From assembly GCF_003626645.1 (NCBI RefSeq), contig NZ_RBAM01000013.1, positions 62,001 through 126,000 on the forward strand: 64,000 nucleotides of DNA, read 5' to 3'. The position numbers were made by a program, and so were the translations under genes. This DNA comes from Streptomyces klenkii (GTDB taxonomy: Bacteria; Actinomycetota; Actinomycetes; Streptomycetales; Streptomycetaceae). Shown piece after piece: positions 49,801-58,784 of this stretch (the stretch's first letter is position 1; the number at the start of each line of letters is the position of its first letter). The notes below the pieces were generated by a model. The model was given only the letters and a program-made list of their open reading frames with translations, was not told the origin of the DNA and made no database searches.

Positions 49801-52193
49801 TACCAGCCCTGCGCCGTGTCGCACCCGAGCACCCGCAGGTGCTCCGCCTGCGTGCCCGTCTCCACGCCTTCGACCGTCACTGACAGGTCGAGGGTGTGGG
49901 CGAGCGAGACGATCCCCTCGACGATCTTGACGTCGACCGGGTCCGCGGGCGCGCACTGCATGCCGCGGGTGAAGGAACGGTCCAGCTTGAGCGTGCTGAC
50001 GGGCAGCCGGCGCAGGTAGGACAGGTTGGAGTAGCCGGTGCCGAAGTCGTCCAGGGCGATGTCCACGCCCAGGTCGGCGAGCTGGCGCAGCGGCCGCAGC
50101 TCCTCCTCGTCGGCGCCGATGAGGGCGTTCTCGGTGACCTCCAGGCACAGGGCCGACGGGTCCAGGCCGGAGCTGTCGAGGACGGCGACGGTGTCGGCGA
50201 CGAGGGCGGGGTGGCGCAGCTGCGACGGCGAGAGGTTGACGTTGACGCGCAGGGGCGCCTCGCAGGTGCCGTCGGTCCGCCAGGCGCGGGCCTGCCGCGC
50301 GGCCTCCTGGAGCACCCAGCGGCCGAGGGGCACGATGAGCCCGGTGCTCTCGGCGAGGGGGATGAACTGGTCGGGGCCCAGCACGCCGTGGACCGGGTGC
50401 AGCCAGCGCACGAGCGCCTCGGCGCCGCGCACCGTGCCGTCGGTGAGCCGGACGAGCGGCTGGTACTCGATGAAGAACTCGCCGTTGTCGAGCGCGGCCG
50501 GCAGGCGGTTGGTCAGGCTGTGCCGGGCGATGACGCGGGCGTCGGAGTCGGCGTCGGCCAGCTCGTAGCGGTTCCCGCCCGCGGCCTTGGCGCGGTACAT
50601 GGTGATGTCGGCGCTGCGCAGCACCTCCGCGGGGCCGCACTCGCCGGCCGCGCCGTCCACGATGCCGATGCTGGCCCGTACGGACAGGTCCCGGCCGTCG
50701 AGGCGGACGGGCTCGGCGAGGGCGGCCAGCATGCGGCGGGCGAGGGCGGTGGCGTCGCTCTGCGCGGTGGGGCCGGTGAGCAGGGCGACGAACTCGTCGC
50801 CGCCGAGGCGGGCGACGACCTCCGCGGGGGCGCCGGTGCAGGTGCGCAGCCGCTCGGCGACGGCGACGAGCAGCCGGTCGCCCACGGCGTGGCCCAGGCT
50901 GTCGTTGACGGCCTTGAAGCCGTCGAGGTCGAGGTAGCAGACGCCGAAGCGGTCGCCGCCGGGGGCGAGGGCGCGGTCGAGGCGCTCGAAGAACATGGTG
51001 CGGTTGGGCAGGCCGGTGAGGGCGTCGTGCGTGGCCTCGTAGCGCAGCTGCTCGTGCAGCAGGCGGCGCTCGGTGATGTCCTCCATGAGGGCCAGCTGGT
51101 ACTGGGGGCGGCCGTGGGCGTCGCGCAGCAGCGCGACGGACAGGTCGGTCCACAGCACGCTGCCGTCGCCGCGGTAGTAGGCCTTCTCGACGCGGTAGTA
51201 GTCGCGCTCGCCGCGGACGAGCTCGCTGTAGAGGCCCCACACGTCGGGCGAGTCGTCGGGGTGGACCATCTCGCCGACGTTCCGGCCGGTGACCTCGGCG
51301 GGGCGGGTGCCGAACATCCGGCTGAGGGCCTCGTTGACGTCCATGATGCGGCCCTCGACGTCCGCGATGCCGACGCCTATGGCCGCGCCTTCGAACACGG
51401 CGCGGAACCGCTCCTCGCTGGTGTGCAGCGCCCGCTCGGTCTCGGCCTGCGCGGCGAGGGCGGCGCGGGAGAGGGCCTCCTGCTCGGCGAGGGTGCGCTC
51501 GCGCAGCGCGCCGGCGAAGCCCGCGGCGACGGCGTGCTGCAAGCGGGCGCAGCGGTCCCGGGCCTGCCCGGCCGTCAGGTGCCGGCCCGGCGGGCAGTAC
51601 AGCAGGAGGTACGCGTCGATCGCGCCCAGGAGCGGGGCGAGGGCGTCGGGTTCGGTGCAGTGCGCGCGGACGATCGCGGCGCCGACCTCGGCGGCGGGGG
51701 CCGGGTCGAAGGGCTCCGAGCGCAGTGCGGCGCGGAGCCGGCCGGCGAGCGGGACGAGGTGCTCCTCGAACTCGGCGCGGGTCATGGAGGTCGCCGTCGC
51801 GGGGTAGACGGCCCGGCTCCAGACGGCGGCGAAGCGCCGCAGTGCGGCGTCACCCACCGGCGGGGGGCCTACGGCCGCGGCGGCCGCGGCGTGGCCGGGC
51901 TCCGTTTCCTCCGGGCCCGGCGGTGCTCCCGCGTCGCGCACCATGTGTGCGTGGGCGTTGCGCGCCCCCGGCCGTCTCGTGCCCGGAGCCACGTCCGAAC
52001 TCCCGATCCCCACCCCGACCTCGGTTCCGCTTCCGCTTCTGATTCCGTTTTGGATTCCGCTTGTACCGTCGGTCCCGGCCTCACTCCCCCTGTGAGGCCT
52101 TGTGACTTCTGCCCCGGCGGGACCGCCGGTAATCGAATCTTCGGTTCCGTCTCCGGATCCGCTCGACTCCGCGCCGGGTGGCGTCGCGGTCAT
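49737..52193 (-). CDS. PAS-GGDEF-EAL c-di-GMP signalling protein
   Basis: 818 residues. A ~100-residue low-complexity N-terminus precedes a helical region (~115-265, AAVWSRAVYPATATSMTRAEFEEHLVPLAGRL), PAS/PAC (~265-390, ERFRAVFEGAAIGVGIADVEGRIMDVNEALSRMF to LALMEDITER), GGDEF (THDALTGLPNR, ARLGGDEFVALL) and EAL (GAEALVRWLHP, EVTENALI, DDFGTGYSNLSYLRRL). Both catalytic signatures are intact, so it may make and break c-di-GMP, like Streptomyces RmdA/RmdB. ATG 52193 overlaps the upstream methyltransferase stop (ATGA). Confidence 0.92.
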   Translation of the reverse strand: MTATPPGAESSGSGDGTEDSITGGPAGAEVTRPHRGSEAGTDGTSGIQNGIRSGSGTEVGVGIGSSDVAPGTRRPGARNAHAHMVRDAGAPPGPEETEPGHAAAAAAVGPPPVGDAALRRFAAVWSRAVYPATATSMTRAEFEEHLVPLAGRLRAALRSEPFDPAPAAEVGAAIVRAHCTEPDALAPLLGAIDAYLLLYCPPGRHLTAGQARDRCARLQHAVAAGFAGALRERTLAEQEALSRAALAAQAETERALHTSEERFRAVFEGAAIGVGIADVEGRIMDVNEALSRMFGTRPAEVTGRNVGEMVHPDDSPDVWGLYSELVRGERDYYRVEKAYYRGDGSVLWTDLSVALLRDAHGRPQYQLALMEDITERRLLHEQLRYEATHDALTGLPNRTMFFERLDRALAPGGDRFGVCYLDLDGFKAVNDSLGHAVGDRLLVAVAERLRTCTGAPAEVVARLGGDEFVALLTGPTAQSDATALARRMLAALAEPVRLDGRDLSVRASIGIVDGAAGECGPAEVLRSADITMYRAKAAGGNRYELADADSDARVIARHSLTNRLPAALDNGEFFIEYQPLVRLTDGTVRGAEALVRWLHPVHGVLGPDQFIPLAESTGLIVPLGRWVLQEAARQARAWRTDGTCEAPLRVNVNLSPSQLRHPALVADTVAVLDSSGLDPSALCLEVTENALIGADEEELRPLRQLADLGVDIALDDFGTGYSNLSYLRRLPVSTLKLDRSFTRGMQCAPADPVDVKIVEGIVSLAHTLDLSVTVEGVETGTQAEHLRVLGCDTAQGWYYARPGPPERLHTLSLVDAAS

Positions 52194-53014
52194 GGTTTGC
52201 GCCCCACGCCGGCGAAGCCGACGTACATCGCGGGGTCCTCGTCCGCCGCGGCGGGGGCGTCCGCCGGGTCGGGCCGCCAGTCCGGCATGGCCACGAGCCC
52301 GGGCTCGACCAACTCGAAGCCGTCGAAGAAGCGCGCCACGTCCCGGTGCGCGCGCATGAGCAGCGGCGAGCCCACGTTGCGGTAGACGCCCTCCACTCCC
52401 TGCCCCTCCTCAGGCCTGATCGGACCGGTGTCGGTCGTCGCGTGCGTGAGGACGAGCAGGCTCCCCGGCGCGAGCGCGTCGCGCAGCTCGGCCACCGCCG
52501 CCCAGGGGTCGTCCTGGTCCTCCACGAAGTGGAGGACCGCCACGAGCAGCAGTGCGACCGGCCGGTCCAGGTCGAGGAGCCTGCCGACCTCGTCACTGGT
52601 CAGGATGTCATGGGGCTTGCGGAGGTCGGCGGGCAGGACGGCGGTGCGCGGATCGCCCTCCAGCACGGCCCGGCCGTGGGCGACGGCCACGGGGTCGTGG
52701 TCGACGTAGACGACGTGCGAGCGCGGGTCCGCGGCCTGCGCGATCTCGTGGACGTTGCCGAAGGTCGGGATGCCCGAGCCGATGTCGAGGAACTGGGTGA
52801 CGCCCTCGCCGACGGCGTAGCGCACGGCGCGCCGCATGAAGGCCCGGTTGGCCTGCATGATCTTCGGCAGCCCGGGATAGGCCTCCATGGCGCGCCGGGC
52901 GGCTTCCCGGTCGACCTCGAAGTTGTGCGAGCCGCCCAGGTAGTAGTCGTAGATCCGGGACACGCTCGGCACGGAGGGGTCGATGCCCTGGGGGACCCAG
53001 GTGGGGCGGTCCAT
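52190..53014 (-). CDS. SAV2177-type (DUF574) SAM-dependent methyltransferase
   Basis: 274 residues. SVSRIYDYYLGGSHNFEVDREAA, FLDIGSGIPTFGNVHEIAQ (SAM motif I), VVYVDHDPVAVAHGR and LLVAVLHFVEDQDDPWAAV are hallmarks of the large streptomycete PF04672 family, whose substrates are mostly unknown. GGAG lies 10 bases before ATG 53014. Its coupling to a c-di-GMP enzyme gene is notable. Confidence 0.9.
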   Translation of the reverse strand: MDRPTWVPQGIDPSVPSVSRIYDYYLGGSHNFEVDREAARRAMEAYPGLPKIMQANRAFMRRAVRYAVGEGVTQFLDIGSGIPTFGNVHEIAQAADPRSHVVYVDHDPVAVAHGRAVLEGDPRTAVLPADLRKPHDILTSDEVGRLLDLDRPVALLLVAVLHFVEDQDDPWAAVAELRDALAPGSLLVLTHATTDTGPIRPEEGQGVEGVYRNVGSPLLMRAHRDVARFFDGFELVEPGLVAMPDWRPDPADAPAAADEDPAMYVGFAGVGRKP

Positions 53015-53234
53015 CAGTCTGTTGCTCCAGCTCGTCTCGGGGACATGTGAGCAGAGGCTACTGATCATTCGTTCGAATGGAAGCGTCAAGCGGAAATCAG
53101 CCATCCGCATGCAGCTGCCATCCACCCTCGTCCGCACGGCGTCGATCATGTCAATAAATGACCATGAGGGGAAATATGCACTGATGCGGGCTCGGAGCGG
53201 CGGCGGCCGCCGGGCGACGGCCGTCCCGCGGGCC

Positions 53235-53303
53235 GGCGCGGGCCCCACGGAACGGCAGGCGCGGGCCCCACGGAACGGCAGGCGCGGGTCCCGCGGAACG
53301 GCC
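53235..53303. repeat. Three 23-bp tandem repeats in an intergenic region
   Basis: Units 53235-53257 and 53258-53280 are identical and 53281-53303 differs at three positions; each starts GGCGCGGG and ends CGGAACGGC. They lie between the methyltransferase start and the GNAT stop (53015-53319), a 305-bp gap that otherwise shows only likely promoter sequence for the methyltransferase. Confidence 0.85.
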
Positions 53304-53319
53304 GCCGCACGGGCGCGTG

Positions 53320-53967
53320 TCAGCCTCGCGGCTCGCGCCACATGGGCCACATCCGCGGCCCGCCGTCCGGCAGGTCGATGGGCGCGCCGGTGAAGACGAA
53401 GCCGAGGCGTTCGTAGAGCGCCTTGCTCCGGGAGTTGCTCGCCTCCAGGTAGGCCGGCATGCCCTCGCGGTCGCACCGGTCGAGGACGGGCGCGAGGAGC
53501 GCCCTCCCCCGGCCCTCGCCGCGCCGCCCGGGCGCGGCGACGATGTTCGGCAGGTAGTAGTGCGAGCGGTCCCCGGGGTGCGCCGCGCCCGTCAGCTCGC
53601 CGACGATGCGCGCCCGGTCGTTGCCGGGGGCGGCCTTCGCCAGCTCCTCGCCGATCCCGCCGTCGGCCGCCTCGCCGCCCTCACCGTCCTCGCCGTGCTC
53701 CCCCGCACGCACCGGTATCCACAGCGCCGCCGCCGAGAGGTCGTCCGTCACGTCGACCCACCCGTCGCGCAGGGCCGCGTCCAGGAACACGCCGAAGAAG
53801 CCGGGGTGGACGGCGCGCCGGTGCGCCTCGTCCGGAAAGACCCAGCCGCTGACGGGGTCCTCCATGAAGGCCTCCCCGAGCAGCAGGCTGATCGCGTCCC
53901 GCTCCTCCTGCCGGGCCCGGCGGATCTCGGGTACGACGGTGGCTGCGGTTGTCTGATGCACAGTCAT
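53320..53967 (-). CDS. GNAT-family N-acetyltransferase
   Basis: 215 residues. EIRRARQEERDAISLLLGEAF, YYLPNIVAAPGRRGEGRGRALLAPVLDRC (the acetyl-CoA pyrophosphate loop, motif A, R/Q-x-x-G-x-G/A) and YLEASNSRSKALYERLGFVFTG (motif B) are clear. An acidic insert HGEDGEGGEAADG lies mid-protein. The substrate is unknown. GGAAGG precedes ATG 53967. Confidence 0.9.
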   Translation of the reverse strand: MTVHQTTAATVVPEIRRARQEERDAISLLLGEAFMEDPVSGWVFPDEAHRRAVHPGFFGVFLDAALRDGWVDVTDDLSAAALWIPVRAGEHGEDGEGGEAADGGIGEELAKAAPGNDRARIVGELTGAAHPGDRSHYYLPNIVAAPGRRGEGRGRALLAPVLDRCDREGMPAYLEASNSRSKALYERLGFVFTGAPIDLPDGGPRMWPMWREPRG

Positions 53968-54040
53968 GGTTCCTTCCGTACGGGGTACGACGCACACGTG
54001 CTGTCCGCGCCCGATCGTACGGAGGTGCGCCCTCCGCACG

Positions 54041-55429
54041 TCAGCGGATTCCCAGCTCCTGGAGCGCCCGGCGCTGCCGCTCGTCCGGCTCGGCGGGGAA
54101 ATAGAGGTAACAGACTCCGCCCGAACCGCTCCTGACCTCGCCCTGGGCGTTATGGCGCTTGGTCCGCAGCCAGATCGTCTCGAACTGGCGGCGCTTGTAG
54201 ACCCGCCGGACCGCCGCGTTCGAGGGGCTGTTCGGGTCGTTGACGACCACGTCGCCCTGCGCGGTGAAGCCGATGACGCACATCAGGTGGCCGGCGGTGC
54301 CGTAGCCCGCGCCGTCGAGCTCGGCGGCGAGGAAGGACTGGGAGGTGATGACGGGGATCCGCGCGCGGATCAGCTTCTCGGCGTCGCCCAGCGAGCCCAG
54401 CCGCGTGACCACCGCCTGCATGTCGTGGTACGTCGCCGCGTAGGCCGCGTTGAAGGGCCAGTTGCCGCACCCCTTGTACTGGTAGTCGTAGGTGAAGCGG
54501 GCGGCGTGGCAGACCTGCGGGTCGGCGTAGGCGGGGTCGACCCAGGCGAGGTCGGCGGCCGTGGGCTTGCGGCCCCAGTACTCCAGGGCCATCTGCGAGG
54601 AGGTCGGGCTGCACCACGCCTCGCCGCCGTTGTCGTACTCGGGGTACTGCCCCTTGTGGATCTCCTGCGAGTAGCCCGGCACGCGCAGCTCGTGCCCGGC
54701 GCCGGGCCCCGGCACGGAGGCGGGCACGGTGAAGCGGTCGGGGACGTCGGAGCCCATGACGCCGAGCCGCCGCACGGTGGGGGTGAGCCGGGTGCCCGGC
54801 TTGCGGAAGAGGGTCAGGCGCAGTTCGTACGAGGCGATGCGCAGCCCGGTGGCGGGCTTGCCGACGGCGAGCGTGTCGGTGTTGACGCTGCTGCGGCCGT
54901 CGCCCTGACCGTCGACGGAGGTGCGGCGGATGTCGCCGGGCCCGTCGCCGGCCGTCCAGCGGCCCATCACGTACCAGGGGGTGCGGGTCCCGTCCGAGTA
55001 CCTGCCGCGCACCTCGGTCTGGAGCCAGGTGCCGGCGGGCGCGTGGGCGTTCCAGGACGCGATGACCTCGCTCGCGGGAGCGGGCGGGGTGCGGACCGGG
55101 GACGTCCAGGTGGCGTACTCCCAGGCGGCCTTGGTGCCGGTGTGCGGGTCGGTGTGCTCCATGGTGCCGGCGGGGCGGTCGATGACCAGGCCCGTACGCC
55201 CGCCGCCGGCGGGACGGGTGCCCTCGGCGGTGCCCCGCCGCCAGTCGTCGTCCGAGGTCCAGGCGTGGTAGTCGATGGACGCCGAGCCCGCGCGGGAGGG
55301 CCCGGAAGCCCCGGATGAGGCGAAGGCGAGCGGAGCGGAGGAGGCCGCGAGGGAGGTGGCCGCGGCGCCCAGGGCGGCGGCGAGCACGGTGCGGCGGGGC
55401 GTGGGTCTGCTGGGCATGCTGCTGGACAT
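54041..55429 (-). CDS. Secreted C39-like peptidase-fold protein
   Basis: 462 residues. The twin-arginine signal TPRRTVLAAALGAAATSLA precedes a beta-rich N-terminal half (~50-240) and a C39-like cysteine peptidase domain: VPGYSQ, GGEAWCSPTSSQMALEYWG (Cys nucleophile), GTAGHLMCVIGFTAQGDVVVNDP (His and Asp). Such proteins are common in actinomycetes, with no proven substrates. Export by Tat implies folding in the cytoplasm. ATG 55429 is taken; ATG 55417 is also possible. Confidence 0.88.
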   Translation of the reverse strand: MSSSMPSRPTPRRTVLAAALGAAATSLAASSAPLAFASSGASGPSRAGSASIDYHAWTSDDDWRRGTAEGTRPAGGGRTGLVIDRPAGTMEHTDPHTGTKAAWEYATWTSPVRTPPAPASEVIASWNAHAPAGTWLQTEVRGRYSDGTRTPWYVMGRWTAGDGPGDIRRTSVDGQGDGRSSVNTDTLAVGKPATGLRIASYELRLTLFRKPGTRLTPTVRRLGVMGSDVPDRFTVPASVPGPGAGHELRVPGYSQEIHKGQYPEYDNGGEAWCSPTSSQMALEYWGRKPTAADLAWVDPAYADPQVCHAARFTYDYQYKGCGNWPFNAAYAATYHDMQAVVTRLGSLGDAEKLIRARIPVITSQSFLAAELDGAGYGTAGHLMCVIGFTAQGDVVVNDPNSPSNAAVRRVYKRRQFETIWLRTKRHNAQGEVRSGSGGVCYLYFPAEPDERQRRALQELGIR

Positions 55430-55619
55430 GGCGCTGGTCCCCCAGTCGTCTGCGGACGGGGCGCGCGTACGGATCCGCCGCGCGCCGGTGCGTGCCAGTG
55501 ATTCCCCGTGCGGCCGGTTGCGATACCGGCGGCCTCGGGGATGGGGCCGTTGGAGGGCCGCGCCGGGGCGGCACAGCCGTCAACACGGCTCCCCCAGGGT
55601 CCCGCCATAGGGTGGTCCG

Positions 55620-56246
55620 GTGCACCCTCCCCTCCCCCACGGCCCCGCCTCCTTCGACGCCCTCGCCCCCTGGCTGCTGACGCTCCCTCCGTCCCTGGGC
55701 CCCGTACGGCTGGTGGCCGTGGACGGGCACGCCGGATCGGGGAAGAGCACGTTCAGCGCACGGCTCGCGACGGCGCTCGGCGGGGCGCCCGTCCTGCACC
55801 TGGACGACCTCGCGACGCACGAGGAGCTGTTCGCGTGGACGGACCGGCTGCGCGAGCAGGTACTCGCCCCGCTGTCCCGCGGGGAGACCGCGCGCTTTCG
55901 CGCGTACGACTGGGTGGAGCGACGGTTCGCCGCCGGGCGGGAGGTCGGACCGGAGCCGGTCGTGCTCGTGGAGGGCGTCGGGGCGGGGCGCCGGGCGCTG
56001 CGCCCGCACCTCGCGTCACTGCTGTGGATGGAGTTGCCTCATGAGCACTCCTGGGAAAGGGGTCAACTCCGTGACGGCGTAGAGCTGTCCGATTTCTGGG
56101 ACGGCTGGATGCGGGCGGAGCGCGCGCATTTCGCCGCCGATCCGACGCGCCCGTACGCAGAACTGCTGATTCTTCAGCGCGACGGGGGGTACGAGGTGCT
56201 GCCGGGGCCGCGCGGGACGGCCCGGACGGGCCCCGAGCGGCCCTGA
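55620..56246 (+). CDS. Uridine-kinase-like P-loop NTPase
   Basis: 208 residues. Walker A is VDGHAGSGKST (~35-45), with LHLDDLATHEELFAWTDRL following (the Asp-Asp of the uridine kinase lid region) and VVLVEGVGAG as the Walker-B-like strand. DGWMRAERAHFAADPTRPYAELLI closes the domain. Streptomyces encodes many such 'uridine kinase' relatives whose true substrates are unknown. The GTG start at 55620 has AGGG upstream. It is divergent from the C39-like gene. Confidence 0.85.
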   Translation: MHPPLPHGPASFDALAPWLLTLPPSLGPVRLVAVDGHAGSGKSTFSARLATALGGAPVLHLDDLATHEELFAWTDRLREQVLAPLSRGETARFRAYDWVERRFAAGREVGPEPVVLVEGVGAGRRALRPHLASLLWMELPHEHSWERGQLRDGVELSDFWDGWMRAERAHFAADPTRPYAELLILQRDGGYEVLPGPRGTARTGPERP

Positions 56247-56323
56247 TCATCACGCTGCGTGAACGACTTCGGGCGGCCCGGCCGGCATCCCGGCCGGATC
56301 CCCGGATACTGCGCCAACTCCGC

Positions 56324-56353
56324 TTGACCGACGGGGCGTACAGGACTTACGTT
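56324..56353 (+). promoter_or_regulatory. Consensus-like promoter ahead of the hairpin RNA
   Basis: TTGACC (56324-56329), 18-bp spacer, TACGTT (56348-56353). The -10 is identical to that of the biosynthetic operon promoter. The predicted start near 56360 lies directly before two hairpins and not near any start codon. Confidence 0.5.
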
Positions 56354-56359
56354 CTCATT

Positions 56360-56430
56360 GTGCGGCCACTGGAGGCCGCCCGCGGACGCGAAGCCCCCGG
56401 TTGTTCCCCCGTGATCGGGGGCTTCGTACC
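56360..56430 (+). ncRNA. Candidate small RNA with two hairpins
   Basis: The predicted transcript contains hairpin 1 (GCGGCC/GGCCGC, ~56362-56379) and hairpin 2 (56390-56399 with 56416-56425, arm GAAGCCCCCG, 16-nt loop with five Cs), which could also terminate it. The whole 56247-56739 gap holds no other gene. Actinobacterial 6C RNA also has two hairpins with C-rich loops, but the match is not clear by eye. The alternative is a plain terminator of the uridine-kinase-like gene 140 bp upstream. Confidence 0.45.
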
Positions 56431-56739
56431 ACTCCGTAATTCCCCTTTCGGGCACTTTGCTCCACCGCGCCCCTCACCCTGGGTGACCATCACGTGGAGC
56501 GGCCCGCCGCGTCTTCAAGACCGCCTTTCCCGCCGCCTCTCGCCGCCGTCCGCCGCGAACGGCGGTGCCGCACCCTTCGGCCCGGACCAACGGCGCAGGT
56601 ACGATGCGACTCGGTGCACCTATCGGCGGGTGCACTGGCACACACTGGTCAACTCCCGTCCACAGCACAGCGGTTCGGCAAGGCGTGCCCGGCACTCGCC
56701 GGGCAGCACGCTACGGGGGCACGGTTTGTGGGGGACGTG

Positions 56740-58659
56740 ATGGATTTCGGCATGCAGGGCCCACCCGCCCCGGCCGATCTCGCCTGGCTGCGCGCCGTCG
56801 ACGCCTACACCATGGGCGCGTACGCACAGGCCGAGGAGGAGTTCCGGGCCGCGGTCCGGGCGGACCCCGGCATGGCGGACGCCTGGCTGGGCCTGCACGC
56901 GCTGCGCGCCGACACCACGACCGCGCTGCTGCGCATGTACCGCCACCGGGACCGCTTCGGCGAGCAGCGCACGCGCCACCGGCGCACCCTCAATTCCTGG
57001 TACTGGCTGGGCTGGTGGGTCCAGCCCGTGCTGGAGACCGGCCGCGACCTGCTCCTCGCGCACGCCTCGCACTGGCTCGACGGCCGTCACGTACCCGAGC
57101 TGGACCGCGCGCTGGCCGGCTGCCCGCCCGTCGACACCGACGCCCAGGCCCGCTTCCTGCACGCCTGCCGCGCCTACCTCGTCAAGGACTGGGACCAGCT
57201 GCTGCGGCACACCGAGCCGCTCCTGGACGATCCGCTGCTCGGCATCGAAGCCGGCCTGTTCGGCGGCATGGCCCGGGTGCGGCTGGAGATGTACGGGCAG
57301 GCCGAGCCGCTGCTGGCCGCCGCGCTGATGCGCTGCCGCAGCGAGCAGCCCCAGCGCAAGGAGCTGCGCTACTGGCTCGCGCGCGCCCACGAAGGCACCG
57401 GCCGCAGCGCCGCGGCGCTCCCTCTGTACCGCGCCGTGCACCGCGTGGACCCGGCGTTCATGGACACCTCGGCCCGGCTCACCGCCATCGCCGACGGGGA
57501 CGGCCTGGACCAGGAGCTGGACCTGTCGCCGGTGCCGCTGGGCGGGCCCGGCGAGGAGCCGGCCGCGCCGCCCCCGCCCGCCGCCTGCGCCGACGCCGCG
57601 GCCGACGCCCCGGACGTCCTCGACGGCCGTGACGTGCTCACCGGCACGGACCCCGGGCCTGTCGGTACCGCACAGGCGGATGCCGGGCCCGACGACATAC
57701 GCCGGAAGGCCCGCGTCCCCGCCCAGTCCGGCGGGAAGGCTTTGGCGGGGCCCTCCGACCCCGTCCTGCTCGCCAAAGCCCTCGCCGAGCTGGAGCGGAT
57801 GGTCGGCCTGGAGCCGGTCAAGCGGCAAGTGCGGGCGCTCTCCGCGCAGCTGCACATGGCCCGGCTGCGGGCCGTCCAGGGCCTGCCGGTGCAGCCCCCC
57901 AAACGGCACTTCGTCTTCTCCGGCCCCTCGGGCACCGGAAAGACCACCGTCGCCCGGATCCTCGGCCGGGTCTTCTACGCCCTCGGGCTGCTCGGCGGGG
58001 ACCACCTCGTGGAGGCGCAGCGCGCCGACCTCGTCGGGGAGTTCCTGGGCCAGACCGCGGTCAAGGCCAACGAGCTGATCGACTCCGCGCTCGGCGGAGT
58101 GCTCTTCGTCGACGAGGCCTACAGCCTCTCCAACTCGGGCTACTCCAAGGGCGACGCCTACGGCGACGAGGCGCTGCAAGTCCTGCTCAAGCGCGCCGAG
58201 GACAACCGCGACCGCCTGGTGGTGATCCTCGCCGGCTACCCCGAGGGCATGGACCGGCTGCTGGCCGCCAACCCCGGCCTCGGCTCCCGCTTCACCACCC
58301 GCGTCGACTTCCCCAGCTACCGCCCCGCCGAACTCACCAGCATCGGCGAGGTGCTGGCCGCGGAGAACGGCGACAGCTGGGACGAAGAAGCCCTGGAGGA
58401 GCTGCGCAGCATCAGCTCGCACGTGGTCGCGCAGGGCTGGATCGACGAGCTGGGCAACGGCCGCTTCCTGCGCACCCTGTACGAGAAGAGCTGTGCCTAC
58501 CGCGATCTGCGGCTGTCGGGCTACCCCGGCACGCCCACGCGCGACGACCTGGCGACGCTGCGGCTGCCGGACCTGATGCAGGCCTACGGGGAAGTGCTGT
58601 CGGGTCCGGGCTGGGGCGCGCGGAACGGGTCTCGCGACCCGCAGGATCCGGCCACGTAA
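56740..58659 (+). CDS. EccA-like (CbxX/CFQX) AAA+ ATPase with TPR-like N-domain
   Basis: 639 residues. Residues ~10-260 form TPR-like helices (YAQAEEEFRAAVRADPGMADAWLGLHALR), then an acidic Ala/Pro linker and an AAA+ module: FSGPSGTGKTT (Walker A, ~394-402), GVLFVDEAYSLSNSG (Walker B, ~450), VVILAGYPEGMDRLLAANPGLGSRF (sensor 1 and Arg finger region). This is the layout of type VII secretion chaperone EccA. No EccB, EccC, EccD or EsxAB genes are adjacent; the WXG-like cassette is 26 kb away. ATG 56740 is chosen over GTG 56737. Confidence 0.88.
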   Translation: MDFGMQGPPAPADLAWLRAVDAYTMGAYAQAEEEFRAAVRADPGMADAWLGLHALRADTTTALLRMYRHRDRFGEQRTRHRRTLNSWYWLGWWVQPVLETGRDLLLAHASHWLDGRHVPELDRALAGCPPVDTDAQARFLHACRAYLVKDWDQLLRHTEPLLDDPLLGIEAGLFGGMARVRLEMYGQAEPLLAAALMRCRSEQPQRKELRYWLARAHEGTGRSAAALPLYRAVHRVDPAFMDTSARLTAIADGDGLDQELDLSPVPLGGPGEEPAAPPPPAACADAAADAPDVLDGRDVLTGTDPGPVGTAQADAGPDDIRRKARVPAQSGGKALAGPSDPVLLAKALAELERMVGLEPVKRQVRALSAQLHMARLRAVQGLPVQPPKRHFVFSGPSGTGKTTVARILGRVFYALGLLGGDHLVEAQRADLVGEFLGQTAVKANELIDSALGGVLFVDEAYSLSNSGYSKGDAYGDEALQVLLKRAEDNRDRLVVILAGYPEGMDRLLAANPGLGSRFTTRVDFPSYRPAELTSIGEVLAAENGDSWDEEALEELRSISSHVVAQGWIDELGNGRFLRTLYEKSCAYRDLRLSGYPGTPTRDDLATLRLPDLMQAYGEVLSGPGWGARNGSRDPQDPAT

Positions 58660-58670
58660 CGGCTCCGGCT

Positions 58671-58696
58671 GCCGCGGATTCGCCGGACCCTCGCCG
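58671..58696. repeat. Dispersed intergenic repeat, copy 1
   Basis: The segment CGCGGATT-CGCCGGACCCTCGCCG matches 61013-61036 with a single-base indel. Both copies lie just 3' of plus-strand genes and continue into GCGGCGGGG. This may be a family of terminator-like short repeats. Confidence 0.6.
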
Positions 58697-58733
58697 CGGG
58701 GGCGCGCCGCCGTGGCGGCGGGGTCCTTCTTCT
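58685..58733 (+). terminator. Terminator of the AAA+ gene
   Basis: GGACCC(T)CGCCGC pairs with GCGGCGGGGTCC (58715-58726) and is followed by TTCTTCTTG, 25 bp after the stop. It is part of a sequence repeated at 61011. Confidence 0.7.
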
Positions 58734-58784
58734 TGCGCCGGGCAGCGCCCTCCCGCGGGTGGCCGGGGACATGCCCGTCGCGGC

